This document shows, piece by piece, positions 1 through 11,695 of a stretch of DNA of 64,000 bases. The DNA lies in the NCBI RefSeq assembly GCF_030272615.1, contig NC_081414.1, forward strand, positions 50,191,136 to 50,255,135, in the 5' to 3' direction. This DNA comes from Cryptomeria japonica (taxonomy: Eukaryota > Streptophyta > Pinopsida > Cupressales > Cupressaceae). The position numbers and the translations under genes were made by a program. The notes below the pieces were generated by a model. That model worked only from the letters and a program-made list of their open reading frames with translations. It had not been told where the DNA came from and made no database searches. The number at the start of each line of letters is the position of its first letter. Position 1 is the first letter of the stretch.

Positions 1-658
1 GGCCTCCTTCCAGCTGGCATGTGGGTTGCTGATTGGTATTCATCAGCCATCTCTTTTCATTGTGCGTGGATGGTCTTTCTTGCAGTTGGTAGATACTTTG
101 CTGGCATATCATTTATGTATTTTGCCCGGTACGATTTGTAGCTATTCTGGATTGGCTGAATATTATATTATTGCACATTATTTTCCAGCCTATTTCATAT
201 TTGCTGCTGTTGTTATTCATTGTTTATCTATATCTAGAAAAATACAAACAAAAACAAAAGACACAACCTTTCTGCAACTTCTGTCTCTCTCTGAAAGATC
301 ATTTAATAAACAGGAAGAATTTATTTTAAAACAAATAATTAAAAATTACAGCTTGTCAGCTTAAAAGATCCATCAGGGATCTTTCAATTTAGCATTACAT
401 ATTTTTCTATATTCATGTTTGAGTTGAAATTGTGAGAAATAAAGAAAAAAAATTGGTGTTGAAATTTTCTGTAGAATTCAGTTCTCAAGCTGGAAGGATT
501 TTTGTACTGGTTTGCTTGTGTAAAATACCCTTCTGATTTTTTTTGCATTCTATAGTATATCAGTATGAAAATGTTTAAATTATCTGTGCTTGTGATTTAA
601 AATTGTTAGAAAGGTTATTATTCCTTCTACTTATTTCATGATTTGGCTTAAAATTCAG
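1..658. other. Noncoding, probably FAM91 intron
   Basis: No exon of the FAM91 gene or other coding segment was recognised here. The sequence is T-rich and intron-like. Around 476-505 there is a diverged copy of the start of the next exon (ATTCAGTT, then CAAGCTGGAAGGATTT), without a continuing reading frame of the family; it may be a small tandem duplication of the acceptor region. Confidence 0.5.
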
Positions 659-1355
659 TTTCCAAGCTTGAAGGATTTGTCTCCAATAGGGAACAGTCAT
701 ATGAAGATCCTACAGAAGAGTAAGTTGCGAATTGCTTCTGTTTCATCGTCATATTGAACTCTTTTGTGGCATTAGTCTATGGAGTATTTAATGTGGTTAT
801 GACTTATGATTTTTATGTTTACATTTCTGGTATTTTTGGAGTCAATTGGAGGTGTTCTTTGGGCACATTGAATTTAGTAATAATATTTTCCCAATCTTAG
901 ATAAGAATGGACACATATTTTTTTACAGCATGTAATTTTTTCTCTGATACATTGAGATTTATTCTTCAGGCTATTATATGCTGTTTTTGTGGTTTCAAGT
1001 GAGCATGCAACAGTTGCTGAATTAGCTACAACATTACAGGCTGATTTGCCTCATCTTCAAGCTGCTGCATCATTTGCATGTCGCCTGGGATGGGCAATTA
1101 AAGTCCTTGATCCAACATCAGTTCTCCAAGATTCAAGCATGCCTGGCTCCCCAAATGGTTTGATCAACGATGATGAGGATGGCACTTCTTTGACAGGCCT
1201 CAGCATTGAAAATCCTTTGGGTGAAAAAAATTCAGATTTCTCAGCAGGTGGAGGCAGCATAGATAGCACAAAGACATCTTCCAGTTCTGTGCGTGTTGCA
1301 TTTATTGTTGATGCTAACATAACATCATATCTAATGATGGGTTCAGTATCTCCTG
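659..1355 (+). CDS. FAM91-family protein, two internal exons (partial gene)
   Basis: Two exons are visible: 659-719 and 970-1355. The first follows an AG at 657-658 and encodes SKLEGFVSNREQSYEDPTE. It stops after two bases of a Glu codon at the donor GTAAGT (720). The second follows TTCTTCAG (968-969), restores the codon and reads ELLYAVFVVSSEHATVAELA, later FIVDANITSYLMMGSVSPG, with donor GTATAT at 1356. Both peptides match my recollection of the plant FAM91 N-terminal region. Animal FAM91A1 works with TBC1D23 and the WDR11 complex in capture of endosome-derived vesicles at the trans-Golgi; a similar role in plants is inference. Exons upstream and downstream are not in view. Phase is kept across the intron and the frame is open, so this part looks functional. 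It could still be a truncated copy, because the following exon was not found. Confidence 0.85.
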
Positions 1356-1550
1356 GTATATACCTGAACTATTTAATTTTAAGTGACAACACACTTAATA
1401 TGAAGCAGTGAATGTTGTAGAGATTTTATCCCTTTTTTTCTGAATTGAGATTGAATAAGATGGCTAGATAAAGTTTTTTTCTCCCTTTTTTTTAAGAAGT
1501 TTCTGTAGAACTTCTTCAGGTATAGATGCTTACTTTGTTTTGGAAAGCAA

Positions 1551-1740
1551 TTTAGGTCATGGAATGCAAGTTCTTACATCACAGCTATAAGCTAGATTAT
1601 GCAGAAGAGATGTTCTTGAATAATGCTTGTAATGTCCAATGCTTATTTAGGTCATGGAATGCAAGTTCTTACATCACAGCTATAAGCTAGATTATGCAGA
1701 AGAGATGTTCTTGAATAATGCTTGTAATGTCCAATGCTTA
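1551..1740. repeat. 95-bp perfect tandem duplication
   Basis: The block 1551-1645 is repeated without a difference at 1646-1740. It begins TTTAGGTCATGG and ends CCAATGCTTA. It lies in the probable FAM91 intron and contains no coding sequence. Perfect identity implies a recent event or an assembly artefact. Confidence 0.95.
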
Positions 1741-3158
1741 TATCTCTATAAGAAGTGAAAACATAGTGAATAATTATTTTTAACATCACATTAAATGCTA
1801 TTTTAGTTAACGAGGCTGTAGGTGGCATGCTATATTTTAAATTCTAGTCAAAATCCTGGAGAGGTTTTCAATGAAGGTGGAGTTTTGTGTTGAGAAACTG
1901 AAATGTAGGAAACATTATCAGACATTTTTTCGATTCCCTCAATCATTATGGAAAGAAATCTCATGTGGGACATGCTAGCCTCAATGAAAATGTAGAGTCA
2001 ACGTTAGTAAGTGCTCTTTGTGAATAGATATTATTTTTTCTGATAAATGTTTTCTTTTCCTTTGTGGGCAAAATGGTGAGGGACGCTAGACATGTGGAAG
2101 GAAAATAACATTTCTTAATACTCAAAGGCAAATAATTGAGGATTAAAAGGTCGTCCTCATTTCTCTTGAAGCAATGTCTAGTGAGCTATAATATTTCAAG
2201 AGCCACTAATTTGCATTAGTTACAAATTGACTAACTGGTGAGAACAGAATCAAATGTGCATATTGAAACAAAGCACAATGGCATTCATTGATGAGAAGAC
2301 ACACGAAATTATACTTGTAATTCATATTTGTATTACTGATTCTCTTTGATGAGGATTTTGTGGGAACGGAAATTGTTGGAAGAATAAGACACACTTTAAT
2401 GAGTGTATGCTTGTATTTATTATACTATGATGAAGTTACATTGGTGGTTGTAACTTACATTATATGTTATTTTTTTGACACATGTAATGTGGTGTTATTT
2501 ACATCATAGTTGTAAAAATTGGACTTAGCAATAACTCAGCTGACCTAAAATTTTCATTCTTTTGGGAGTCGACAAAAAACTTAGGGAAAAGCTCAGCAAT
2601 AACTCAACAAGTTTTTTGAACATTAAAAAACACATAATATTTGTAAAAAAAGTTATTCAAATACATGCATACTACTGAATATTCCTTCATCAGTAAATCA
2701 AAATTTGAGTTTAATACACATTATAGAGTAGTTTTGTTTAAACGTTAGTTGTAAATCCCCCACTCCCTTTATATAGAACCTCAAAAAAATTAACAACAGC
2801 CTTACCATTAAACATTTGAAAAGTGGTGCTTTGAAAATTACCTATAAAAAAGACATTCACTCTGAAAGCATCACTTTTGAAATCCCTAAGAATTGCTTCT
2901 ACACACTGAGAACTTGTGTTTGTGACTGACTTGTTGCACAACAACTGAAAATTTGTTATACACCAATTGAGGATTGTTGTGTAACATTTAAAACTTGTGC
3001 AACAGCTGAAGACTGTTGTGCAGCAACAAAAACTGTGTTATGCGGCAACAGAAAACCTTATTACACATCAACTACAGCTCTTCCTTGTCACCAATAGCTT
3101 CAGAATTGCCATGATTCTTAATGATTGGTAAATCCTTCCCATAAAGCTAAGGATTTAC
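1741..3158. other. Noncoding intron-like DNA with a degenerate short repeat
   Basis: No gene is recognisable. Between about 2920 and 3070 there are diverged repeats of roughly 28 bp built on TTGTGCAACA and CTGAAGA-like words. The rest is AT-rich unique sequence. Confidence 0.5.
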
Positions 3159-3265
3159 TGAAATGACCCCCTTAGTTTTTTCAATTTTTAAACACAACAA
3201 TTTCACCCATCAGCGTTAGAAAAAATGAAATACTGAGAGCATTACATGTTGGCGGTTGGACCAGC

Positions 3266-3926
3266 TGTAATTTTTGTGCCCTAGATTAGTAATCAGAATT
3301 ATATCCTTTAATTATGCCCTAGTTTGTAATCAGATTTGTAACATTTTAGTAAATCATAGTTCAATAAACTCAGAAATGGAGGAAGTAAACAAGAGACAAA
3401 CACAAATACCCTGGGAAAACCTCCAAGGAGGGAAAAACCCAGCATTAAAGACCCATAGGTCAGATTATATATTCTCCCTTAATAACACAAGTACAATACT
3501 TAGCTTCCTTGACAAATCTGAATCCTTCTTGTATGACAGATCTGCACTTCTAAGCTCTTCAAGTCTGCACCAAAGATTGCCTTTGTCCTCTAGAACAAGT
3601 TTGCATAAGTCTAGACAATTTCGCACCCTCCTAGTGTAAGTTCGCACTTTTCATGCAGAGCTGATTCGCTTAATGCTTAATAATATTGTCTTTGCAAAGT
3701 ATCTTTATTTATATGCATCTTAACCTTTTTTGTTGCAAGTCGGCCTCCTTCCTTTTTGGCGCCAATATTGTTATTGTGGCGTGGGGTTTTAGGATGGCGT
3801 GCAAGCATAGGGTTGGGCTTAATCTTGGGGTCACGTTACCCTTTAGGATAGGGCCAAGTCCTAAATGGGTTCGGATGTTGCCTTAAGGCAATCCGAACCC
3901 ATATATTAACCTAGTTACAAACAACA
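3266..3926 (-). repeat. 3' LTR of the first Copia element
   Basis: 661 bp, nearly identical to 8308-8968, with TG...CA ends in both. Scattered substitutions (for example at 3360-3366 and 3430-3434) show that the pair has begun to diverge. Confidence 0.95.
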
Positions 3927-3939
3927 CTCCCTCTTAACT
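3927..3939 (-). other. Polypurine tract
   Basis: On the minus strand AGTTAAGAGGGAG directly precedes the 3' LTR. This is where plus-strand DNA synthesis is primed in LTR retrotransposons. Confidence 0.75.
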
Positions 3940-4201
3940 AGGGAAGAAGAGAATACATAATCTGAACCTTTAGAGTTCCATCTAGTACACAAGCATAGAA
4001 TGGATCTAGCACACAAGCATAGAATTACATCTTCCACCTAGCACACAACCATAGGATGGTTCTAGCACACAAGCATAGAAAGTGTAATACACAAGTGGGT
4101 CTTTACATAATTACAATTATCCATCTAGCACACAAGCATAGATTGGACACAATTCATTCTTGCACACAAGCAAAGAATGATACAAAGTACTGCAGATAGA
4201 G

Positions 4202-5005
4202 TCACTGAGATTGGAGCTCCCTCTCAATCAGGGTTCCGTTTTCCACAACACCAAGTCTGTCTCTGAAGTATTCGAACTTCACTCTGGATAAAGGTTTGCT
4301 AAGGATGTCTGCAATTTGTTCATCCGTGCTAATGTACTTGAGATGAATGGCACCTCTTTGTACCATGTCCCGAATGAAATGATAGTGTGTTTCCACATGT
4401 TTGGACCGGTCATGAAATATGGGATTTACTGATATCTTTATACAACTTTGATTATCACAATGAATGGTGGTAGGACCACTAGCTTGACCAAATAATCCAA
4501 CAAGGAGCTTGTGAAGCCACATTGCTTCTCTGGATGCAACAGATGCGGCAATGTACTTAGCTTCTACAGTGCTTAATGCTACCGAAGATTGCTTTCTACA
4601 TGCCCAAGAGATCACTGCAGAGCCCAAGTTGAAGCAGATACCTGAAGTACTTTTCCTGTCCTTGACACTTCCTGCCCAATCTGAATCTAAGTAGCCTTCC
4701 AAGAGGATTGAGGTATTAGGTGAATACTTCAGCCCATAACCAATAGTGCCACGCAGGTATCTTAGAATGTGCTTGGCAGCAACCAGGTGAACAAGTTTAG
4801 GTAAGCTCATGAATTGACTGAGGGCATTCACAGCATAACAGATATCTGGCCTAGTATTGACTAGGTACATCAAGGAACCAATCAACTGCCTGTACTCAGA
4901 TGGATCTACAAAATCAGAGTTAGCTACAGAAACACTTAACTTCTTTAAGTTAGATTCCATAGGAGTATGCATAGGTTTACAATCCATCATTCTAAATCTT
5001 TTCAA
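4202..5005 (-). pseudogene. Copia RNase H and end of RT
   Basis: The segment contains the end of the RT (PMESNLKKLSV, later YLVNTRPDICYAVNALSQFM) and Copia RNase H with DSDWAGSVKDRKSTSG, HCDNQSCIKI and STDEQIADILSKPL. In the conserved A-E-A-E-Y block the sequence reads LSTVEAKYIAAS, so two usually conserved positions have changed. It is in the same frame as the preceding RT piece and separated from it by an in-frame TGA at 5026-5024. The normal end of the polyprotein is just before the purine tract. Confidence 0.9.
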
Positions 5006-5023
5006 AATATCAATAGTATATTT

Positions 5024-5560
5024 TCATTGACTTAGAAAAATTTCATTGGATTTTTGCCATACTTCTAACCCTAGGAAGTAATGCATTAGACCTAAATCCT
5101 TCATTTCAAATTCTGAGGCTAATTCCTTCTTACATCTTATGATTAATTTATTTTCACCAGTGAGAAATAAATCAAACACATACAAAACTAAGATAAGCAT
5201 CTCATCATTATAAACTTTCAAGTAAATGTTAGCATCAACATCATTCTTGCAAAAACCTAAGCTTAGTAAGTACTTATCAATTCTTTCATACCAAGCACGA
5301 GGAGCCTGTTTGAGCCCATATAAAGCTTTCTTCAACCTGCAAACACGAGAATCTCTTTTATGGATTACATAACCTTCTGGTTGCGCAATATAGACTTCCT
5401 CCTCAATGACATCATTGAGGAAGGTTGTCTTAACGTCCATTTGATGCAGCTCCCAGCCTTTGGCTACAACAATAGCTATTATAGATCTAATAGAAGTATA
5501 TCTAGCAACAGGGGCAAAAGTTTCTTCATAATCTATTCCTTCCTTTTGAGAAAAAACCAC
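5024..5560 (-). pseudogene. Copia reverse transcriptase core, damaged active site
   Basis: Reads [42 protein letters not shown] and [19 protein letters not shown], all RT hallmarks. The catalytic box, usually YVDD in Copia, reads YVFD here, replacing one of the two adjacent metal-binding aspartates. This frame begins after a one-base frameshift in a T run near 5545 and stops at a TGA (5026-5024). RT activity of this copy is very unlikely. Confidence 0.9.
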
Positions 5561-6047
5561 AAGCTACAAACCTAGCTTTATATTTTTCAATGCTACCATT
5601 AGCATTATGTTTAATTTTAAACAACCATTTAGAGGAAACAACAGACTTACCTTTGGGTCTGGGTACAATGTCCCAGACATCATTCTTGATGATAGACCCA
5701 TACTCTTCATCCATGGCTAATTTCCAAGCATGATGGGACATAGCTTCTTCGACATTGTGAGGTTCAGACTCAATGATATTACACATCACAGACATGTAGT
5801 TGGCGTGATTTTGGGACCTCTTGCTATCTCTAAAGGTTCCTCTGGGAGCAGCAAATCCTTCAGCATCTTGAATCGTGTTTCTAACCCAAAGTGGTCTCTT
5901 CTTGCAGACCACAATATCCTGAGGTATATTGGTAGAGTGCATAGGTTCTGTTGGGTCATTCTGAATTTCCTGATCCGGAAGGTCAGTAGACTCCTCCTGT
6001 ATCTCAGGGTTAGCATCAACTATTGAATCTTGATTTTCAATCACCAT
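5526..6047 (-). pseudogene. Copia integrase-RT linker and RT N-terminus
   Basis: Continues the polyprotein in another frame after a frameshift near 6130. It carries an acidic linker and the RT start with WKLAMDEEYGSIIKNDVWDI, SSKWLFKIKHNANGSIEKYK and ARFVACGF. The frame is lost again in a run of six T near 5545. The two shifts compensate each other, so only this stretch is out of frame with the rest. Confidence 0.85.
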
Positions 6048-6118
6048 ATCATTATTGTTGGATAATGAATCTTTAGATCTTTTGAAAGCAATATCTTCTT
6101 CAAAAGTTACATCTTTAC

Positions 6119-8224
6119 TTACCTCAACATACCTTGACCTGAAATGTAGATCCCGAAGGCTTTGGAAGATTCGTTGTATCCCACTAAGATGCCTTTGTTT
6201 CTAGATGGATCCAACTTGGTTTGTTTTTCTTTAGGCACATGAACATACATCGGGCTCCCGAATATCCTTAGGTGGCTGATGTCAGGTTTGAATCTTGTAA
6301 AGGCTTCTTCAGGAGTCACATCCTTTAGGGCGTGATGAGGACATCTATTCTGAATATAGACTACTGTTTTGGATGCTTCTGCCCATAGAAAATGTTGCAG
6401 GTCTTGATCATGGATTATGGCTCTTGCAGCTTCAACAATGGTCCTATTCTTTCTTTCAGCAATTCCATTTTGCTGAGGATTGTAGGGAACACAAAACTCC
6501 CTCTTAATTCCTGCTTTAACACAAAAGTCATAGAAACTACCTGAGGTGTATTCACCTCCATTGTCAGACCTCAAACATTTAATTCGATTTCCTGTAGTAT
6601 TTTCAACTAAGGCTTTGAATTCTTTAAATCTGTTTAGGACTTCTTCAGACTCTTTAGATTTAAGAAAGTAGATCGATGTTTTCCTAGAGAAATCATCTAT
6701 GAAGATAACATAATATAGGAAACCGCTAGGAGATGCTACAGACATAGGACCACATAAATTTGAATGAATAAGTTCTAACTTTTCTTTAGCCCTACTATCG
6801 CTTTTATGAAAAGGATTCTTTACATTCTTACCCATTGTACAACCTTTACAAGCATCATCATGAGATAAACTGAGTTTAGGCATACCTTTAACCATTTTAC
6901 CGAGAGTGGGAAGAGCTTGAAAGTGTAGATGTCCAAGTCTTCTATGCCATAGCTCACATGATTCAGGGGCCTCATGAATGAGAGCTTGAATTGGATTAGC
7001 TGCAAGCTTATATAAACTATCACATCTATTTCCAATAATACGAGTAGTTTTGAAATTAGATTTCTTAGACCAAGCGAGTACTTTCCCTTCAGAAAATGCT
7101 ATTTGCAAACCCTTATCTTCTAAGGCAGAAATGGAAATAAGATTTCTTTTAATACCAGGTACAAAGAGAATATAACAGAGTTGTAAGGAAATACCAGAAT
7201 CTAATTTTAAAGAGGTAGTACCAAAACCTTTTACTGAGTATCGAGCATCATCACCGATTACCACATGAAGGTTGGTGTCCTTTTCAATCAGATTTGAGAG
7301 ATGCTCACGAAAACCTGAGATGTGTCTGGAGGCACCACTGTCAAGTATCCACGTATTGCTATCCGTAGGAACATTAATGGATAGAGCAGAGATAAGAAGA
7401 TAATCTTCACTTTGTTCGGCAACTTCATTTAAATTGACTTCCCTTTCCTTTGGATCATTCTGACAATCTCTGGCATAGTGACCATACTTATCACATCTGA
7501 AGCAACGAATGTGAGAGGAATCTCTTGACTTCTTCCTTGGATCATAGGAGGAGGATCTAAAATCTTTGGTTCTCTTTTCTTTCTTCCAATGTCCACCTTT
7601 CCTAGATTTAGCTAAGAGAACATGATTATCTTTGTGAGAGTTCTTGAGTTTTCCTCTTACCTCAATTCGAGATTCCTCTTCGATGCAATCAGATTGAAGA
7701 CGCTCAAAGTTGGGACGATCGGCTCTTCCACCAATGCTACGAATGAATGGTTCCCATTCATCAGGTAGACCATTTAATGCAATCATAACAAGATCTTTAT
7801 CCGAGATTTGGCAATCAATAGTACTTAGCTTGTCCTTTAGTTCATTGATCTTCATGAAGTAGGCTATGATTGAGTCTTCTTCTTTCATTTTTATGTGAAG
7901 AAGTTGTTGTCTTAGAGCAAGAGCCCTACTGAGGTTGTTGACTTCATACATCCCTTCCAAGTGTTTGATCATTTCCTTGGCAGACACAAACTTTGATATG
8001 ACAGTGACAAGATGATTCTTGACGGACTCAATTATGATCTTCCTAGCCTTGAGGGAATCTTTCTTGAACTGTTTCAGCTCTTCAGCATCTTCTGGAGGAG
8101 ACAACCTTTCTTCTTCTACAAATTTCAGCAGATCATTCTCTTCAAGGATCAATAGAATACGGACTTTCCAAGCAGCAAAATCTAGGGCTCCATCAAGTCT
8201 ATCTTCAACCCTCAAACCTGACAT
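6119..8224 (-). pseudogene. Copia gag, protease and integrase
   Basis: The start was placed at the ATG at 8224 (MSGLRVEDRLDG), about 70 bp from the primer site; an upstream in-frame ATG is less like gag. Domains in order: gag capsid region, CCHC zinc knuckle CFRCDKYGHYARDC, aspartic protease WILDSGASRH, GAG-pre-integrase LWHRRLGHLHFQAL with CKGCTMGK, and integrase core with IHSNLCGPMS, IDDFSRKT and SDNGGEYTSG. The first integrase Asp lies in a changed HSNLCGP context (usually H-T/S-D-L-C-G-P). The ORF stops at a frameshift near 6130, after the integrase and before RT. Confidence 0.9.
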
Positions 8225-8295
8225 TTTAATCTGAAAACAAACAACAACTATATGCAACAAATGATTTACTAAAATCAGAAGTTAGTGACACCTTA

Positions 8296-8307
8296 GCTCT
8301 GATACCA
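8296..8307 (-). other. Primer binding site, initiator tRNA-Met
   Basis: On the minus strand TGGTATCAGAGC directly follows the 5' LTR. This is the classical plant Copia primer site, complementary to the 3' end of initiator tRNA-Met. Confidence 0.95.
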
Positions 8308-8968
8308 TGTAATTTTTGTGCCCTAGATTAGTAATCAGAATTATATCCTTTAATTATGCCCTAGTTTGTAATCAGATTTGTAACATTTTAGTAAATCATA
8401 ATTCAGTAAACTCAGAAATGGAGGAAGTAAACAAGAGACAAACACAAATACCCTGGGAAAACCTCCAAGGAAGAAAAAACCCAGCATTAAAGACCCACAG
8501 GTCAGATTATATATTCTCCCTTAATAACACAAGTACAATACTTAGCTTCCTTGACAAATCTGAATCCTTCTTGTATGACAGATCTGCACTTCTAAGCTCT
8601 TCAAGTCTGCACCAAAGATTGCCTTTGTCCTCTAGAACAAGTTTGCATAAGTCTAGACAATTTCGAACCCTCCTAGTGTAAGTTTGCACTTTTCATGCAG
8701 AGCTGATTCACTTAATGCTTAATAATATTGTCTTTGCAAAGTATCTTTATTTATATGCGTCTTAACCTTTATTGTTGCAAGTCGGCCTCCTTCCTTTTTG
8801 GCGTCAATATTGTTATTGTGGCGTGGGGTTTTAGGATGGCGTGCAAGCATAGGGCTGGGCTTAATCTTGGGGGCACGTTACCCTTTAGGATAGGGCCCAG
8901 TCCTAAATGTGTTCGGATGTTGCCTTAAGGCAATCCGAACCCATATATTAACCTAGTTACAAACAACA
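8308..8968 (-). repeat. 5' LTR of the first Copia element
   Basis: 661 bp, partner of 3266-3926, followed by the target duplication CCAGC. On the minus strand it begins TGTTGTTTGT and ends AAAAATTACA. Confidence 0.95.
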
Positions 8969-10883
8969 CCAGCCACTTCCACTATTGCAGTGGGATGAGT
9001 AAATACTGAAAATTAACAACACACTTGGCGGTATAACCTGCCAGTATAACCTGCCACTTCCACTTGTACAGTCGGAGGACTGAATTAAGTAAATGACAAT
9101 CACTCAACCACTTTTCAGTTGGAGGACTAGAAATAACAAAACTATCACTCAACCACTTATTCAGCGGGAGGAAAGGAGTACAATATGAAATAGAGATAGG
9201 CGGCAAAGCCAGCCTCTTCCACTTATGCAGTGGGCAATACAAGAAAGTAAAGTGCAGAATGAAATAGACTGTTTCAGTACTACTGAACACAGCCTTACAA
9301 TGAGCAACTCTGCAAGATACTATCAGTACAATAAAGCTCCAGTCTCCAATAGATATAAGAAGGTACTCCAAGAAGCTACAAAACAAGAAACTGAAAAACA
9401 CAAGCCAAAATGAACAATTTACCAAATCTAATATAGCATGTCAGCATCACCAAAAAAAATCAGACCAGCAACACTGTGAAGTCCAAATCTCCATCAAAAC
9501 ACCTCCGAATGGCTCCAAATCAATGGCAAGGAGAGCTAGGAAAAGGGTGCCCAAGTACCAAACAACAAACTATGCCAAATAGCCCTCAAACTTTTATGCA
9601 CGCTTCCCAATGTCACCGCAGCATGGTATGGCCTGCCTGGAAAGGGGTGACCAGCCTTAAAAATCAGGTCCTCTATAAAATTTGAAACTCAGCAAGAAGG
9701 GGCACCTAGCACATAGGAATCCAACGAGCAATTACCTAGAACAATCAGAAAATCAGGCAGGGAGATATGAATGATTAACTGCTAGAGCCATGAACCCAAC
9801 CAGCACATGAAAACACTCCAAAACTTAGAAAACTGAAAATGCATCAATGAAATCCATCTCCAAATAGCTCAATCTATCCCTCTGAATGAGAAATAGTCTC
9901 TCAAACCAGCTAGGTGCTATCTCTCAAGCACGAAATTGACACAAGGATAGGAAGTTCTCAACTTCGAAGGACAAGTCTAGCACAAATTCGGTAGCACTTC
10001 GTTATATGTCAAGCAAAAGATGCCCACAAAGGAGGCCAAGTCCTTTTATATCTTTCTCCAACACCCAATCGCCCCACACCAACAATATGGGATAAAATAT
10101 CAAATGCTAGTTCACTTTATGTCCCCTCATTTACATTTCATGAGCACACAAGGAGGGGCGTACCACTTAAGGAGGTCCAATAATAATATAAAATGCATAA
10201 TGTGAAAATGCAACTTAGGCGCCCAAACCTTATGACTTAAAATAATACTTTATCACCTTAAGTTGTCCCCTTAAGTCATAACCAAAAAAACATCAGTCAC
10301 ACGCCTAGGCCAAGGGCATATTAAAATTTATTAAAAATACCTTTTCCATGTGCTGAACAACTGCCATAGTGAATGGAAGGCGAAAAGTACTAAAAACTGC
10401 ACTGCCAGAAATAGCCTTTGAACTGGACCACTGAAACCTACCAAAAATAGCATTTGATAAAAATAGCATACTGCTAAAAATAGTAATTGTGTCCAAATGC
10501 ATTTTAACCACATTTTGAGTAGTCGTCGCAACTTACTGAAACTAGTAAAGTCTAGAAAAGTCTTCAGATTCATTTGTATGTCACACCATCGCGAAGCTCT
10601 TTGAAAACCCAAAAAAATAAGTTGTCCTCGCCCCCACTTACTAAAAATAAATATGGCAAACTCCATTGATTGCTATGCATGTACAATCATTGCGAAGCTT
10701 TCTGAAAACCCAAAAGGAATCCAAAATCCAAACCGTAAAACTCCAACATGCAAGCCACCAAAATTGCCAAAACATACTCCTAGAAAATAGGAAACCCTAA
10801 TTACTGCTCCCGACTAGCCTACGGGTCTCCGAAATAAGCTAACGACCAACTGAATTGATCACTGTTGAGAAGGGGACATTACA
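8969..10883. other. Right part of the interrupted solo-LTR-like element
   Basis: No coding sequence was found. Near 8969-9250 a motif CACTT followed by GCAGTGGG-like words recurs several times. The segment ends AAGGGGACATTACA at 10883. It is presumably the body of the LTR described for 3159-10883. Confidence 0.5.
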
Positions 10884-10888
10884 TTTAC

Positions 10889-11402
10889 CAATGATGATGT
10901 GGTGATCATGGTCTATATTATTTTATAGATCAAAAAATGAGTTTAATTCCCACCACAATGTGATATGGTTATAAATTATATATGTGTCTTAATATTTTGC
11001 AAATTTCATCTGTGGAAAACATGGGCCCAAAGCAATGTTAGTTTTTTCTTCTAAAATTTGTGGGGGCCAAGGTTGGCAGCACCTAGTGGGGTTGAGGGGA
11101 GTGCCCCTCATGGGGATTGGTCAAAGCCCCCAATGGGTTTGACAGCCAGCACGCCTTGTAGGGTCAAATATAAAAAAGAAAATAGCTGGAATGCTTGAAA
11201 AAATAGATTTATAACTTGCCACCAAGTTATACTTCAAGTACTCATGAGTTTTATAAGTTCTAGGTGAGTTTTTTGAGTATGAGTAACATGATTAACATAA
11301 GCAATAAATGCTTGTGTAGAAAGTGTAGTTAATGTTCTGTACAAAGTATAGTTTAATGTTATGTATCTAAAAGCTCGCTCCCTCCCCATAGTTATTTCTC
11401 TT
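10889..11402. other. Noncoding
   Basis: No gene, RNA or recognisable repeat boundary was seen beyond the target duplication at 10884-10888. Confidence 0.5.
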
Positions 11403-11695
11403 GCTCATTGTCATCTCACCCCAATCTCTCCTATCCTACCCTTAATGACTAAATTGTAGAGAACTTTAATGTCATCCCAAAATATGACAAAGAGAAAAGC
11501 ACCAAGAAGTGATTTCATCAGTAGACTATTCCTAAAATGTTTAGTAGCAGAGACAAATGTCATCATTATCAACCAATCGCTGAATGTAGTGATGATAAAC
11601 CTCAATGTGCTTCTTCACTAATTTCAAGATTCCTTGATTGTTACAGGAAAAGTGTAATTTGAGGAAGTTGTCAATCATGTAAAACTGGATTAAAT
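11403..11695 (-). pseudogene. Copia RNase H remnant, copy 1
   Basis: On the minus strand the peptide HFSCNNQGILKLVKKHIEVY followed by HHYIQRLVDNDDICLCY resembles the end of Copia RNase H (C-D-N-Q then K-H-I-E-V-H-Y-H-Y-I-R). Part of the region between the two motifs is deleted and the frame breaks soon after. The same block recurs at 13533-13827 with only a few substitutions and a 5-bp length difference. Confidence 0.7.

Larger units (their letters stand above)
3266..8968 (-). mobile_element. Ty1/Copia retrotransposon, complete but decayed
   Basis: Two direct LTRs of 661 bp (3266-3926 and 8308-8968) flank gag-pol on the minus strand. A 5-bp target duplication CCAGC lies at 3261-3265 and 8969-8973. 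The primer binding site touches the 5' LTR and a purine tract touches the 3' LTR. Domain order gag, protease, integrase, RT, RNase H is that of Copia. The polyprotein has two frameshifts, an in-frame stop and an altered RT active site, so this copy cannot be autonomous. It inserted just inside the left end of the solo-LTR-like element at 3159. Confidence 0.95.
3159..10883. mobile_element. Solo-LTR-like element with inverted ends, split by a Copia insertion
   Basis: The left end reads TGAAATGACCCCCTT. The right end, read on the other strand, is TGTAATGTCCCCTT. The element is flanked by a 5-bp direct repeat TTTAC (3154-3158 and 10884-10888). Removing the Copia element at 3266-8968 and its duplicated target leaves about 2.0 kb. 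TG...CA ends plus a 5-bp target duplication and no internal coding region fit a solo LTR. A DNA transposon with short inverted ends is less likely because the termini are TG/CA. Similar end sequences occur at 13521-13532, 18929 and 63013, so this may be a common family here. Confidence 0.6.

Noticed and set aside
1057-1320. Minus-strand open frame opposite the FAM91 exon
   Set aside because: Mirror of a well-supported exon with matching splice sites; no family resemblance of its own.
9225-9413. Short ORFs in 8980-10670
   Set aside because: No domain, low conservation clues, and inside an LTR-like element.
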